From NCBI GenBank assembly GCA_964020085.1, contig CAXHUQ010000601.1:186001-250000 (forward strand): a stretch of 64,000 nucleotides of DNA, written 5' to 3'. Origin of the DNA: Micromussa lordhowensis (taxonomy: Eukaryota; Cnidaria; Anthozoa; Scleractinia; Lobophylliidae). Position 1 is the first letter of the stretch; each line of letters begins with the position of its first letter. Positions 19,933 to 28,400 of the stretch are shown one piece after another. The notes under the pieces were generated by a model. That model did no database searches. It was given only the letters and a program-made list of their open reading frames with translations, and was not told the DNA's origin. The position numbers and the translations under genes are program-made.

Positions 19933-20612
19933 GCTAAGGCACACTGGAAGTCCAGAAGCTTCCTCTCGATGAAACACACATCACTGGCCTCGACAAAGGG
20001 TCTGGGCTCAGGATAGAGACTCCAGCCCTTGGCCCTATCACCAAAACGGTCATAACTATAATTCGTACGGCAACTTTCACATCGTAGACTGAACTTGAGG
20101 CCAGCTGCCTTGCCACGGACACCATGAATGGCGACATCGCAGGGTTTGTTGTGGAGAGCTAGAGGACTGCTACACTGGAAACAGGTCGCAGTTGGAGGAC
20201 ACAACAGTATAGGACCAGAAATTCCTGCTGGGTCCATTCCGTAGCGGTCAGGGAAAGACTTCTTTAAAATGTTTACGCTCTCGAATAAAAGGGACGCCTC
20301 TTCTGCTGCAAGCCCTGTAATCTTAGAGAGCGTTTCCAAACGAACAGACACAGGCAACACTCGCAGATCTTCCACAAAGAAACTGATATAAGTGAGTGCC
20401 TGTGCTTCGTACGCTGCATAAAGGTGTGCAGATAGGACTTTGGGCGGTAGGGCCCTTACTCCATCCAGAGTAAGTTTAGCGGTGCACATCACTCTAAAGG
20501 CTCCAAGAAGAGCATCCTCGGCCGCCAAAGAACTGTCCACTTCTCTGCGCAGTTCGTCGACCAGGCTAGCGGGGTCGCATGTCCGCTTGCGACCCTTTCC
20601 TCTCGGAGGCAT
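19933..20612 (-). CDS. First coding exon of a Cys-cluster protein resembling KDZ-transposase-associated CxC5 proteins
   Basis: An ATG at 20,612 opens a frame of 226 codons. The open frame ends in a TGA only because it runs into the intron: GTGAGT immediately follows the exon at 19,932. Residues 1 to 10 are basic (G-K-G-R-K-R), residues 20 to 120 look helical, and a zinc-ribbon-like cluster follows with C-F-Q-C at 144 to 147 and C-E-S-C at 178 to 181, then a Y-S-Y-D-R-F segment. This arrangement resembles the CxC5-type cysteine cluster found near Kyakuja-Dileera-Zisupton transposases. I am only moderately sure of that and no transposase core is visible. The exon has no internal lesion. Later exons are not found, so the gene may be truncated by the island's rearrangements or have a long intron. 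Confidence 0.5.
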
Positions 20613-20893
20613 TCTATTTACAATTTAGCTTAGATACAAGATCGAAAAAAAAACTACGTCGAACACAAAACTATATTCACAAATATAATGAATAAGAAAG
20701 CCACAAACTATTTCAGATTGTAGTGTGTAGTCGGCGTGTCAGCGAAAAACATGCACATGTCATGTCAGCATGGTGAGTTGCGCATGTCCGACGTTATGTG
20801 ACGTAGGACGATAAGTGTGACGGCTTGTGACGCGTAACAAAATTTCAGTTGGTTTTGGTTACCCCTAAATCGTGCATCAGATGAAAATTGTCA
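20613..20893 (-). promoter_or_regulatory. Upstream region of the minus-strand exon
   Basis: No gene. The DNA upstream of the ATG at 20,612 contains several CRE-like half sites (GACGTAGG, GACGTTATGTGACG, GACGCG) at about 20,790 to 20,835. A promoter is plausible by position only; no clear TATA box or initiator is seen. Confidence 0.2.
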
Positions 20894-21414
20894 GTTATTT
20901 TTCCGACGTTCGCGACGTACCGTGTCTTATAGGAACATGTTACTTATCTTTTCAGGTTCACCCAGGTTGAAGTGAATCTTAAAATAAAAAAAAAGTCTAT
21001 TCGGGATATGTAACATAATCGTGATAGTGATCTTTCTGTCGTGCGTGACATTAAAGGAACATGTTACATGTCTTTTCTGGTTCACTCAGGCTGAAGTCCA
21101 TGCAATGCAGTTGCTGAGTGCTTTGGGTATAGAGCGTTTTCACATGACGTCACGGCAGCCATATTGGTGCTCCAAAACAATGGAACGGAGGACATGTTGG
21201 TGTACAAATAAATCCCTTGGGAGTTGAACTCTTTTCTTGTGTAAACACTTTCTTTTGTTCCAAGAAATTTGTATGTGAGCTGGTCACGTGAGTGAAAACG
21301 CTTTTTTTCCGTCGTGCGTGGCATTATAGGAACATGCTGGTTCTGGTTCACCCGGCAGAAGTTTCTGAGTGCTTCTGGAAATGTAACAAAATCGTGAGTG
21401 ATTTTTCCGTCGTG
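20894..21414. repeat. Small dispersed repeat family, three copies plus a partial one
   Basis: The core CCGTCGTGCGTGACATTATA, then GGAACATGTTAC, a gap and TCTGGTTCACCCAGGCTGAAG occurs at about 20,894 to 20,974, 21,009 to 21,097 and 21,301 to 21,362. A partial copy, TGTAACAAAATCGTGAGTGA onward, lies at 21,382 to 21,414. Copies are diverged and direct. A MITE lies between the second and third copies. Confidence 0.7.
21133..21302. mobile_element. MITE-like element with inverted ends
   Basis: A 170-bp segment begins AGCGTTTTCACATGACGTCA and ends GTCACGTGAGTGAAAACGCT. The ends are inverted repeats of each other apart from a few changes. It has no coding capacity. Elements with an AGCGTTTTCAC terminus next to a CATGACGTCA motif are familiar in several animal genomes. 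The superfamily is uncertain because the target duplication is not clear. Confidence 0.6.
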
Positions 21415-21694
21415 TATAGTTTCCAGAATCGCTTTGCATTACGTGTAAACAATTAGATTGTGAGCGCGTGATTTCTATCGCGCATAGTAATCGTGAGCGT
21501 AACCTCTTGAGAGGATTTTGAAAAAACACTGCCATAATTCTCGAGAATTTCTGGAGGGTCTGTGTTGGCCTTTCTATGACCTTTTCAAATATTTGTCTGA
21601 AAAAAAAATTCATGCAGAGGGTTTCACCCGAAAAAAAAATTCCTACACAAGCAATGAGCGAAAAAAAATATTCGTGCAAGCTGAAAATTCCCCT
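21415..21694. other. Intergenic DNA with short A-run repeats
   Basis: No gene. Three loosely spaced copies of a motif of the form GAAAAAAAAATTC followed by a TGCA or ACAC element lie at 21,597 to 21,690, next to the C tract. Confidence 0.4.
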
Positions 21695-21712
21695 CCCCCC
21701 CCCCCCCCCCCC
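21695..21712. repeat. C18 homopolymer
   Basis: Eighteen consecutive C bases, preceded by CCCCT. A run this long could form G-quadruplex or i-motif structures, and its exact length is likely to be unreliable in sequencing. Confidence 0.95.
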
Positions 21713-21750
21713 ATCACTTTTCTAATGGTCCGTCCCTAATTGCCAACGAG

Positions 21751-21776
21751 CCAGCCGAGCGAAGACGCTCGGCTGG
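21751..21776. repeat. Perfect 11-bp stem hairpin
   Basis: CCAGCCGAGCG, a 4-base AAGA loop, then CGCTCGGCTGG. It is a perfect GC-rich inverted repeat in otherwise AT-rich DNA. There is no adjoining gene for which it would obviously act as a terminator. Confidence 0.8.
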
Positions 21777-22039
21777 CGAGGCGGCAGAGAATAGTGCCGC
21801 GCGAAGAATGGCGTATGCGAAAAAATTCTCGATCGAGCTCTGAAAAGTGAAACTGTAAGGTGTAAGATGTAACAATGGCTCAGTTTGAGCCAGTTGCAAG
21901 GACGGAACTATTCGAGCTATTGTAGTTTTTAGCCAATCAGGAGGCGCGTTACATCTAAACTTGTCTCTTGGAATATCATTGTTTTCTTTGCTGTTGTGTT
22001 TATCCAACTGTGAACAATTTCATAGTCTCAGAACATATC

Positions 22040-22545
22040 GAACCAGCGTGTTTCCTCTCACTTTATCGAAATGAAAGTTCAATTGGGGAGCGTACCCTTA
22101 ACAAAACTCTTCTTCTAATTCGAATATTCAGGAAAACTGTTAGACAAGAGCAAATCTAAGACACAAAATCGACATGGAAACGAACCAGCGTGTTCACCAC
22201 GGAATTGAACGAGCGTGTTCATGAATCGAAACAGTGTATTCCTTCTCTGTTTACCTATATCGAACTGAAAGTTCCATCGGGAAGCTTTTTTGGAAAGATT
22301 GTGTTCACCAGTCGAACCACTAGAGCAAATCCAGTGTTGAAATCTAGCATATCGAACTGAAGGTTGAGTCGGCAGTGTTTCCGAACAGAACTGAACGAGC
22401 GTGTTTATCATACAGTCGAATCCAGTGTTCAAAACACAAATCGGATCTGTTTTGCGACAGAATTAAACGAGTCGTGTTCATCAATCAAACTAGCGTGTTC
22501 ACTTTCATTTTGACTTTGCCCATTATATTGAACTGAAAGTTCGAC
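22040..22545. repeat. Irregular cluster of two interleaved short repeats
   Basis: Motif one, ATCGAACTGAAAGTTC and variants, occurs at about 22,065, 22,259, 22,351 and 22,527. Motif two, a variant of GAACGAGCGTGTTCAT or ACCAGCGTGTTC, occurs at about 22,040, 22,184, 22,205, 22,391 and 22,464, with another near 22,490. Spacing is irregular, so this is not a simple tandem array. Both motifs contain GAA-TTC half-palindromes. No gene is seen from 21,777 to 22,743. Confidence 0.6.
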
Positions 22546-22743
22546 CGAGCAGCAATACATTCCAATACTCTTGATATTAAGGGATTGCGTGACGAACGTT
22601 ACCGGCCGGTAAACGCGTTATAATTTTCTCTCGGTAATGTTTGCAACAGAAGAGAACCAAAAATCCGTTATGCTGTATTAATAAACCCCTTATTATAGCA
22701 CAAATTATTCGCTCGTTGGCACTCTATCGATAGGTATACCTAG

Positions 22744-22930
22744 TTTAAGTTTGTAAAATAAAAACAAACCGCGAAGCGAAGAATTAATTTAAGTTTGTAA
22801 AATAAAAGCAAACCGCGAAGCGAAGAATTTATTTAAGTTTGTAAAATAAAAACAAACCGATCAAAGTGAAGGTTACGAACCATAAGCGAAGGTGTGGCAA
22901 AGATTTATCTAAAAGCGAAGGAAAGACTCT
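22744..22930. repeat. 44-bp minisatellite, three units, with trailing GCGAAGG motifs
   Basis: Units start at 22,744, 22,788 and 22,832 with TTTAAGTTTGTAAAATAAAA. The first two continue ACAAACCGCGAAGCGAAGAA with one change; the third diverges after ACAAACCG. AAGCGAAGG motifs recur to about 22,922. Similar motifs are present at 18,740 to 18,850. Confidence 0.8.
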
Positions 22931-23058
22931 TACCTTGTTTCCTGATATCCTTGAAAGGTTACTTCGACGGACTTGATTCTTCTGATGATTGTAGTTTAAC
23001 CCGTTGAACGCCAAATGCGCGCTAACTTCTTGATTGTTCTTAATCAAGTTCTGCACAA

Positions 23059-23306
23059 TGGATTTTATGTTTTAAAAGTTTATTAGATAAACTATATAAA
23101 GAACATACATGATAAAACGCGCTAGGCGCGTGGGCTAGGCCCCTCACAAATATATACAATACCTTAATCTGCGATAATTGTCCATTAACTAATAAGTCCA
23201 TTAAAGAGTTCTTAAATAGTTCTTAGAATAGTTGTCCATTAAAGTGTCCTTCTACTAATTGTCCATTGAAAAAATAAACCTAATATCTAATTCTAATATC
23301 TAATAT
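23059..23306 (-). other. LINE 3' UTR with hairpins and short repeats
   Basis: On the + strand the UTR contains ACGCGC-TAG-GCGCGT at 23,117 to 23,131 and GGGC-TAG-GCCC at 23,132 to 23,142, two adjacent perfect hairpins with the same three-base loop. GTCCATT recurs four times at about 23,180 to 23,270, mostly as TTGTCCATTAA. A short run of TAATATC units lies at about 23,280 to 23,313 next to the ORF2 stop. In LINE orientation an AATAAA is found near 23,080, followed by an A-rich 3' end. Confidence 0.7.
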
Positions 23307-26300
23307 CTAATTGACTTGAATTATCGAAAAGTAACAAGGGGAGAGCTGATTAACAATATTACAAAAAGGGGATTCCCAGGCGGACTTGAAGGCCAATTCT
23401 GTTAATCGAAAATGATCAAGGTAGATTCTGTTGCGAATGTCTTGAGAAATATATCGGATAATAGCATCGGATCGCTCCGTTCCATTATGAAAAGTAGTTT
23501 TATTCCTAAATTTCCAAATTCCGTATAAAACGGATTTAACTATATAACGGACAAGACGATTTTTCCTTTGATCAGAAGATTGCCATTTGAAAAAGAAAAC
23601 AGTCAAACAATTCGGGGAAAAGGGAGCTGTGAAGAGAGACGACAGGGTAGGAGAAAAATACTCCCATACCCTTTTAACCCTGAAACAATTAAGAAAACAA
23701 TGGTCAATTGTCTCTTTACGGTTACATTTAGCACAGCGATCCGATGCAATATATCCCCAAGACCGCATGGAATCTCGAACCTTAATAGCACGCAAAACAA
23801 TAAGCCACAAGAGATCGTTCTTAAAATTCTCTGAAAAGTCATCACGAACAAAAGACATGTGTCGTTCAAAATGGAAACCCGGGCCTAAAAGCGGGATCCA
23901 AGTTCGGGGAAGAACAGGGGGGGAAGATTTTTCTTTTAATAAAGAACGGTAGCAATTTTTAGCCGAAAATTGAAGGTCAATCCAGTCTCGGCGAGAAAGA
24001 ATCTCGCGGAGGCTGGTGAGGGCTTTCAAACATTTAGAATAAAATGGCGTCAGGATCTGGGTACTAGGGGATGAATTATCGCGAAGAAAAGACCACTCGG
24101 CTCTAAACGTTGCAAGTCTAGAGCCGAGAAAATATTTCAACATAAAAAAGGCCTTTGAATCGGCATCGCAAGCGATATTAACAATAGAGGCAAGCTTAAG
24201 AGCCTTTGCCTTAACTGAGAAATCGACTATATTAAGACCACCCTTTATGGCTGGTTGAAAGCAAGATTGCCGGCTAACGGTTTCAATCCGGCAGCCCCAC
24301 AAAAAAGGCCAAATTAATTCATTTATTCTAGTTAGGACCCACTTTGGAACCGTCAGGACGGTCGCAAGGTAAGTGAGCTTACTTAACCCTAAAGTATTAA
24401 TAATTAATGATTTACCTATAAAAGACAGGGATCGGGATTTCCATAAATTCAAATGTTTTTCAAGTTTCTCGAGTTTTGGCTGCCAATTATCACGTTCCGT
24501 GACCAGACCAAAAACAATGCCGAGAATTTTCATTTTCGTTACCCAAGTAAGGCCCAAGGGCTGGTCAGTGCGCGATTTCCACGCACCGAGCCACATGGCC
24601 TCTGTCTTGGAAACATTTAATCGAGCACCCGAACCCTGCTCGTATAAATTAATGACGTTAAAGAGTTGTTCCAAGGATCGGATAGATTTCACAAAACTAG
24701 TTGTATCGTCCGCGTATTGACCTACTTTATAGTGTGTTCCTTTCGCTCCCGGGAGGAGAAAGCCTTCGATTTCAGGACATTGTTTAACAACACAAGCTAA
24801 AGCTTCGACGCAAAGAATATATAACAAAGGCGAAAGGGAATCCCCCTGACGCACACCGCGATCTAAAGGCACAGGATCAGTCAGCCAACCGTTCACAATA
24901 ATTTGCATATTGGCACCGTTATAAAGCGTGGAAATCCATTGAATAAAGGACGGGCCGAAACCAAAACGTTCTAATAATTTGATCAAGAAACCGCGGTTTA
25001 CACGATCGAAGGCTTTCTCCTGATCTAAACTCAATAATATGCCGGTTTCGTTGGTGCGATCTATATAATCAAGAATATCTCTAAGAACATGAAGATTCGC
25101 TGAAATTTTTCGTCCGGGAACAGAACACGTTTGGTCGGGACTAACAATAAATTGTAAAACTTTTGCTAAACGAAGGGAGAGAGCCTTGGAACAAATCTTA
25201 TAATCAACGTTCAAAAGAGATATCGGTCTCCAATTCTTTAGATTTTTCGCATCACCTTTCTTAAAAACAACGCGGGCGTGGCTAACCTTCATTGAGTCGC
25301 ACATTTCTAGATTATGAAAACAAACATTAAAGACTTGAATTAAATACGGGCCGAGCAGATCCCAGAACTTAACATAAAATTCGGCAGAAAGGCCGTCAGG
25401 GCCAGGTGTTTTACCAAGATTCAGATCATTAACTGCGTTCGTAATTTCATTTAAAGTGAGCTCTCCTTCACAACACATTGCGGACTGATCCGGAGAAAGA
25501 CTAGAATCTAAAGACGTTAGAAGATCGTTTTGTTTATCAAGATCAATAGGTTCTTGAGAAAATAATTTAGTATAGAAATCGACGTGTGCCTTCTCAATTT
25601 CGGACTGAGAAGAAACTTCCACGCCATTTGAATCATAAATAGCATTTATACGGCTCTTCTGAATTTTTTTCTGTTCAAGTTTAAAGAAATAGCAAGTTGG
25701 GCGTTCACCCTCCTCAAGCCATTTCGCCCGGCTACGTATTTTAACGCCTTCCATTTCGCGAATATAAAGAGACTTCAATTGACTTTCAATATCAACAATC
25801 AAAGACTGGACTGACTCATCGCCATTAACAAGGCGCTGACGTAAGCGAATTAAACGATTTGTTAAATTGATTCGGTCTTTACAAAGCGCTTTCCGCTTTT
25901 TGCGCGCGAAATCAATTGAAGCCTCTTTAATAGATTCTTTTAGAAATTCCCACCAGGCTTGAATGTTTTCGAACGCCGGGAGAAAATCAACATGATCAGC
26001 AAATATTCTCCGAATAAGATCACAATATGTTTCATCGCCAAGGAGAGAATTATTCAATTTCCATACGCCCGGCCCGTGTTTAATACACTCGGGAACATCA
26101 AAAACAAAAGAAACAAAATCATGGTCGGAAAGTGGGCAAGGTGTGATATCACACTTAAAGGAAGACTGGAAAAAATCTTTAGAAATCAGAAATCTATCAA
26201 GGCGACTACCAATTGACATGTCGGCATTAAACCAAGTAAATTCGCGCGAGTTGGAATGTAGCTTACGCCAAACATCAACAAGACGAAAATCAGCTTTTAA

Positions 26301-26807
26301 AGCGTCGCATTCTTTATGAATAGAAACATTGCCACCAAATTTATCGAGCGCACTATCGTAGCAATTAAAATCGCCACCAATAATTACAGCAGCGCTCGGA
26401 AAGAAAAATTCGTGAAGGGAAACGTAAAAAGTTTTTCGATCAGTCAAATTGGTAGGCGCGTAAATATTAACTAAATTAAAATTAACATCATCAATTTTAA
26501 CTAATAGACTAATAACACGACCAAGTGAGTCTCTCTTCCACGAAAGTACATCCAAATCGCATTTAGGAGAAAACAGGACGGCAACACCGCCCTGTTTCCC
26601 GTTAGCCGGGGACCAAAAACTACGGCCTAGCCAGCGACGAGATAAGCTATTAATGCTAGACTCGAGACTAACGAGCGTCTCTTGAACAAAACAAATGTCA
26701 CAAGCAGATTTCTCGATTAAATCGAAAAGCAAATTACTATTCAAGGGGTTTCCAATTCCCCGAGCATTGATCGTTAAAAGCTTAAAAGCAAATCGTGGAA
26801 GAAAGAC
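23307..26807 (-). CDS. LINE ORF2: APE endonuclease, reverse transcriptase, C-terminal Cys/His domain
   Basis: The frame is open from just after the ORF1 UGA (26,810 to 26,808) to the stop at 23,307, about 1,166 codons with no internal stop. Numbering from the TTG at 26,744, the endonuclease covers roughly 1 to 215, with I-C-F-V-Q-E-T, N-I-Y-A-P-T, G-G-D-F-N-C, S-R-L-D-R and L-S-D-H-D. The Asn strand of the endonuclease (T-I-N-A-R-G) lies upstream of 26,744. RT covers about 430 to 760, with D574 in motif A and Y-A-D-D at 677 to 680. Near the C terminus a C-x2-C, H-C, C cluster matches the zinc-binding domain often found in LINEs. There is no in-frame ATG before 26,219, 176 codons into the numbering used and inside the endonuclease. 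Translation must therefore use UGA readthrough, reinitiation or a non-AUG codon. All visible catalytic motifs are intact. Confidence 0.9.
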   Translation of the reverse strand, partial: VFLPRFAFKLLTINARGIGNPLNSNLLFDLIEKSACDICFVQETLVSLESSINSLSRRWLGRSFWSPANGKQGGVAVLFSPKCDLDVLSWKRDSLGRVISLLVKIDDVNFNLVNIYAPTNLTDRKTFYVSLHEFFFPSAAVIIGGDFNCYDSALDKFGGNVSIHKECDALKADFRLVDVWRKLHSNSREFTWFNADMSIGSRLDRFLISKDFFQSSFKCDITPCPLSDHDFVSFVFDVPECIKHGPGVWKLNNSLLGDETYCDLIRRIFADHVDFLPAFENIQAWWEFLKESIKEASIDFARKKRKALCKDRINLTNRLIRLRQRLVNGDESVQSLIVDIESQLKSLYIREMEGVKIRSRAKWLEEGERPTCYFFKLEQKKIQKSRINAIYDSNGVEVSSQSEIEKAHVDFYTKLFSQEPIDLDKQNDLLTSLDSSLSPDQSAMCCEGELTLNEITNAVNDLNLGKTPGPDGLSAEFYVKFWDLLGPYLIQVFNVCFHNLEMCDSMKVSHARVVFKKGDAKNLKNWRPISLLNVDYKICSKALSLRLAKVLQFIVSPDQTCSVPGRKISANLHVLRDILDYIDRTNETGILLSLDQEKAFDRVNRGFLIKLLERFGFGPSFIQWISTLYNGANMQIIVNGWLTDPVPLDRGVRQGDSLSPLLYILCVEALACVVKQCPEIEGFLLPGAKGTHYKVGQYADDTTSFVKSIRSLEQLFNVINLYEQGSGARLNVSKTEAMWLGAWKSRTDQPLGLTWVTKMKILGIVFGLVTERDNWQPKLEKLEKHLNLWKSRSLSFIGKSLIINTLGLSKLTYLATVLTVPKWVLTRINELIWPFLWGCRIETVSRQSCFQPAIKGGLNIVDFSVKAKALKLASIVNIACDADSKAFFMLKYFLGSRLATFRAEWSFLRDNSSPSTQILTPFYSKCLKALTSLREILSRRDWIDLQFSAKNCYRSLLKEKSSPPVLPRTWIPLLGPGFHFERHMSFVRDDFSENFKNDLLWLIVLRAIKVRDSMRSWGYIASDRCAKCNRKETIDHCFLNCFRVKRVWEYFSPTLSSLFTAPFSPNCLTVFFFKWQSSDQRKNRLVRYIVKSVLYGIWKFRNKTTFHNGTERSDAIIRYISQDIRNRIYLDHFRLTELAFKSAWESPFCNIVNQLSPCYFSIIQVN

Positions 26808-28400
26808 TCACTTTTTACGACCTTTTTTTCCAGCAGACTTGGGCGGCGCCGACTTTCTTTTCAAATTGACAGCAGTTTCCATAGAATCATCATCATCTGT
26901 TTGGCTTTCAGGAGCAGGCTTTGGGCGGCTCGTAACAAGGACTGGTGGAGTGGCTTTTCGCTGAAGACAAGAAAGGGCCTCTGGCAGAGGAGCAGGAGCG
27001 CGTCGACCAGCAGGAGCGCGTCTGGACAATATAGGGGTATCAGAAGTGCTAGTCGTAGCAGACGTAGAAGCGGGATCAGGCGGTGGAACAGGATCAGAAG
27101 TGGACGTGTCAGTAGAAGTGTTATCCGAAACATCAGGAGCAGGATGAGCAGGCGAATCCAAAACAATAACAGCATCGGAGGGTTCAGGCGAATCGGGCGC
27201 AGGTAATGGAGGCCGCTGGACGGGGGTGACAGCAGGAGTGCTCTGGCTTAGCAAAAAACCCTGTAAATTAAGAGCAGATGTTTCAGCAATCTCCACGGCA
27301 GGAGAGGACTGGACGCTGTCCACCACATGGGGGTCGTCCAAACTGGAGTCGTTTTCAATAATTTCCTCATTGTTTACATTTTCAGCAATTTCTTCATTTT
27401 CAGCAATTTCATCAGTTTTTCCATTTTCGTCGATTTTATCATTTTTTTCGTTTTCGTCGGTTTTATCATTTTTGTCACTGTCAGTACTTTCATCCATTTT
27501 TTCAGTGGGCACATCATTCTCATCATTTTCATCATCGGACAGTTCTACATTCCTAAGCCACTGAAGGGAATCAACGTCGGAGGAATTGCTTTGTTGATCA
27601 TCTTCAACGTTAACAGATGGAGAGACGCTACCGGGCGCGCGACTAGTAGGTACAGCATACCAGGAGTAGGGGCACTGTCTGCCCAGATGATCATCCGATT
27701 TGCAAATTGAACAGAGCATGGGAGCTGGACAGGCTGGCGCCTCGTGACCAAGCTGTTCGCAATTAAAACAAATTTTGTTATTACACTGGTTGCTGAAATG
27801 GCCAGGTTGATTACAACGGCGACACGTAGGAACTTGGCCCTCGTGTCTTAAAAACAGAAGCAATTTGCCGAACCGAAGAAAACTTGGGATTGGTTTAATT
27901 ACCCGCACACGGTAATGACGGATGCCATTACAAATACCAGGCTGGAAAGGAAAACGGCCACGGCGGTAGTGCAAGACTTCGCAATACGGTGCAAGGCGAT
28001 TAATAATGGCTAGCTCTGAGAGCTCAAAAGGAGCGTCATAAATCGTCAGAAAAGTCAGAGGCCGATCAATATCTTGGATTGCATAACTGTCGCCTTGGAC
28101 GGACAAAGAATTTAAACGTAAAAATTTTTCTTTTGCTGCAGGATTCTTGAAAGTAATAACAACTTCACCATTCATACGTCGTTGCATGCATGCGATCTCT
28201 CGGGGCGTAATATCTGCCGCTTTCAAAGCATCAAAAACTGAACGAGCTGACGTAGATCTCGCGGGCGTGAAAAAGGCGGACCTAGGCCGATCTGGGACAT
28301 CATTAGCGTGATTATTATTCAAAGCTTGGCGTCTGGGCGGTTCCCGCAACCCAGCCGTTCTTGCTGCATATGATTCACCATTAACTGAACTTCTAGGCAT
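26808..28400 (-). CDS. LINE ORF1: RNA-binding protein with three CCHC zinc knuckles
   Basis: From the first ATG at 28,400 the product has 530 residues; the frame is open 69 codons further upstream to a TTG at 28,607, inside satellite sequence. Counting from that codon, residues 140 to 255 look like an RRM-type domain. Three C-x2-C-x4-H-x4-C knuckles follow at 262 to 275, 280 to 293 and 299 to 312. Next come a strongly acidic, Asn-rich repeat region (about 355 to 430) with D-E-N-x-K-x-D units, a Pro/Ser/Thr-rich region, and a basic C terminus (K-R-K, then K-K-G-R-K-K) that may be a nuclear localisation signal. The protein would bind LINE RNA as a chaperone. The UGA at 26,810 to 26,808 is in frame with ORF2. 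The 5' end of the original ORF may be lost. Confidence 0.85.
   Translation of the reverse strand: MPRSSVNGESYAARTAGLREPPRRQALNNNHANDVPDRPRSAFFTPARSTSARSVFDALKAADITPREIACMQRRMNGEVVITFKNPAAKEKFLRLNSLSVQGDSYAIQDIDRPLTFLTIYDAPFELSELAIINRLAPYCEVLHYRRGRFPFQPGICNGIRHYRVRVIKPIPSFLRFGKLLLFLRHEGQVPTCRRCNQPGHFSNQCNNKICFNCEQLGHEAPACPAPMLCSICKSDDHLGRQCPYSWYAVPTSRAPGSVSPSVNVEDDQQSNSSDVDSLQWLRNVELSDDENDENDVPTEKMDESTDSDKNDKTDENEKNDKIDENGKTDEIAENEEIAENVNNEEIIENDSSLDDPHVVDSVQSSPAVEIAETSALNLQGFLLSQSTPAVTPVQRPPLPAPDSPEPSDAVIVLDSPAHPAPDVSDNTSTDTSTSDPVPPPDPASTSATTSTSDTPILSRRAPAGRRAPAPLPEALSCLQRKATPPVLVTSRPKPAPESQTDDDDSMETAVNLKRKSAPPKSAGKKGRKK

Noticed and set aside
21751..21776. Rho-independent terminator
   Set aside because: The hairpin has no following T run and no adjacent gene, and the context is eukaryotic.
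22829..23056. 75-codon minus-strand open frame between the minisatellite and the LINE
   Set aside because: It runs into the 44-bp repeat units and has no recognisable domain.
26901..27710. + strand open frames rich in Ser/Arg or Phe/Ile opposite LINE ORF1
   Set aside because: They are antisense shadows of the acidic and Pro/Ser-rich repeats of ORF1.
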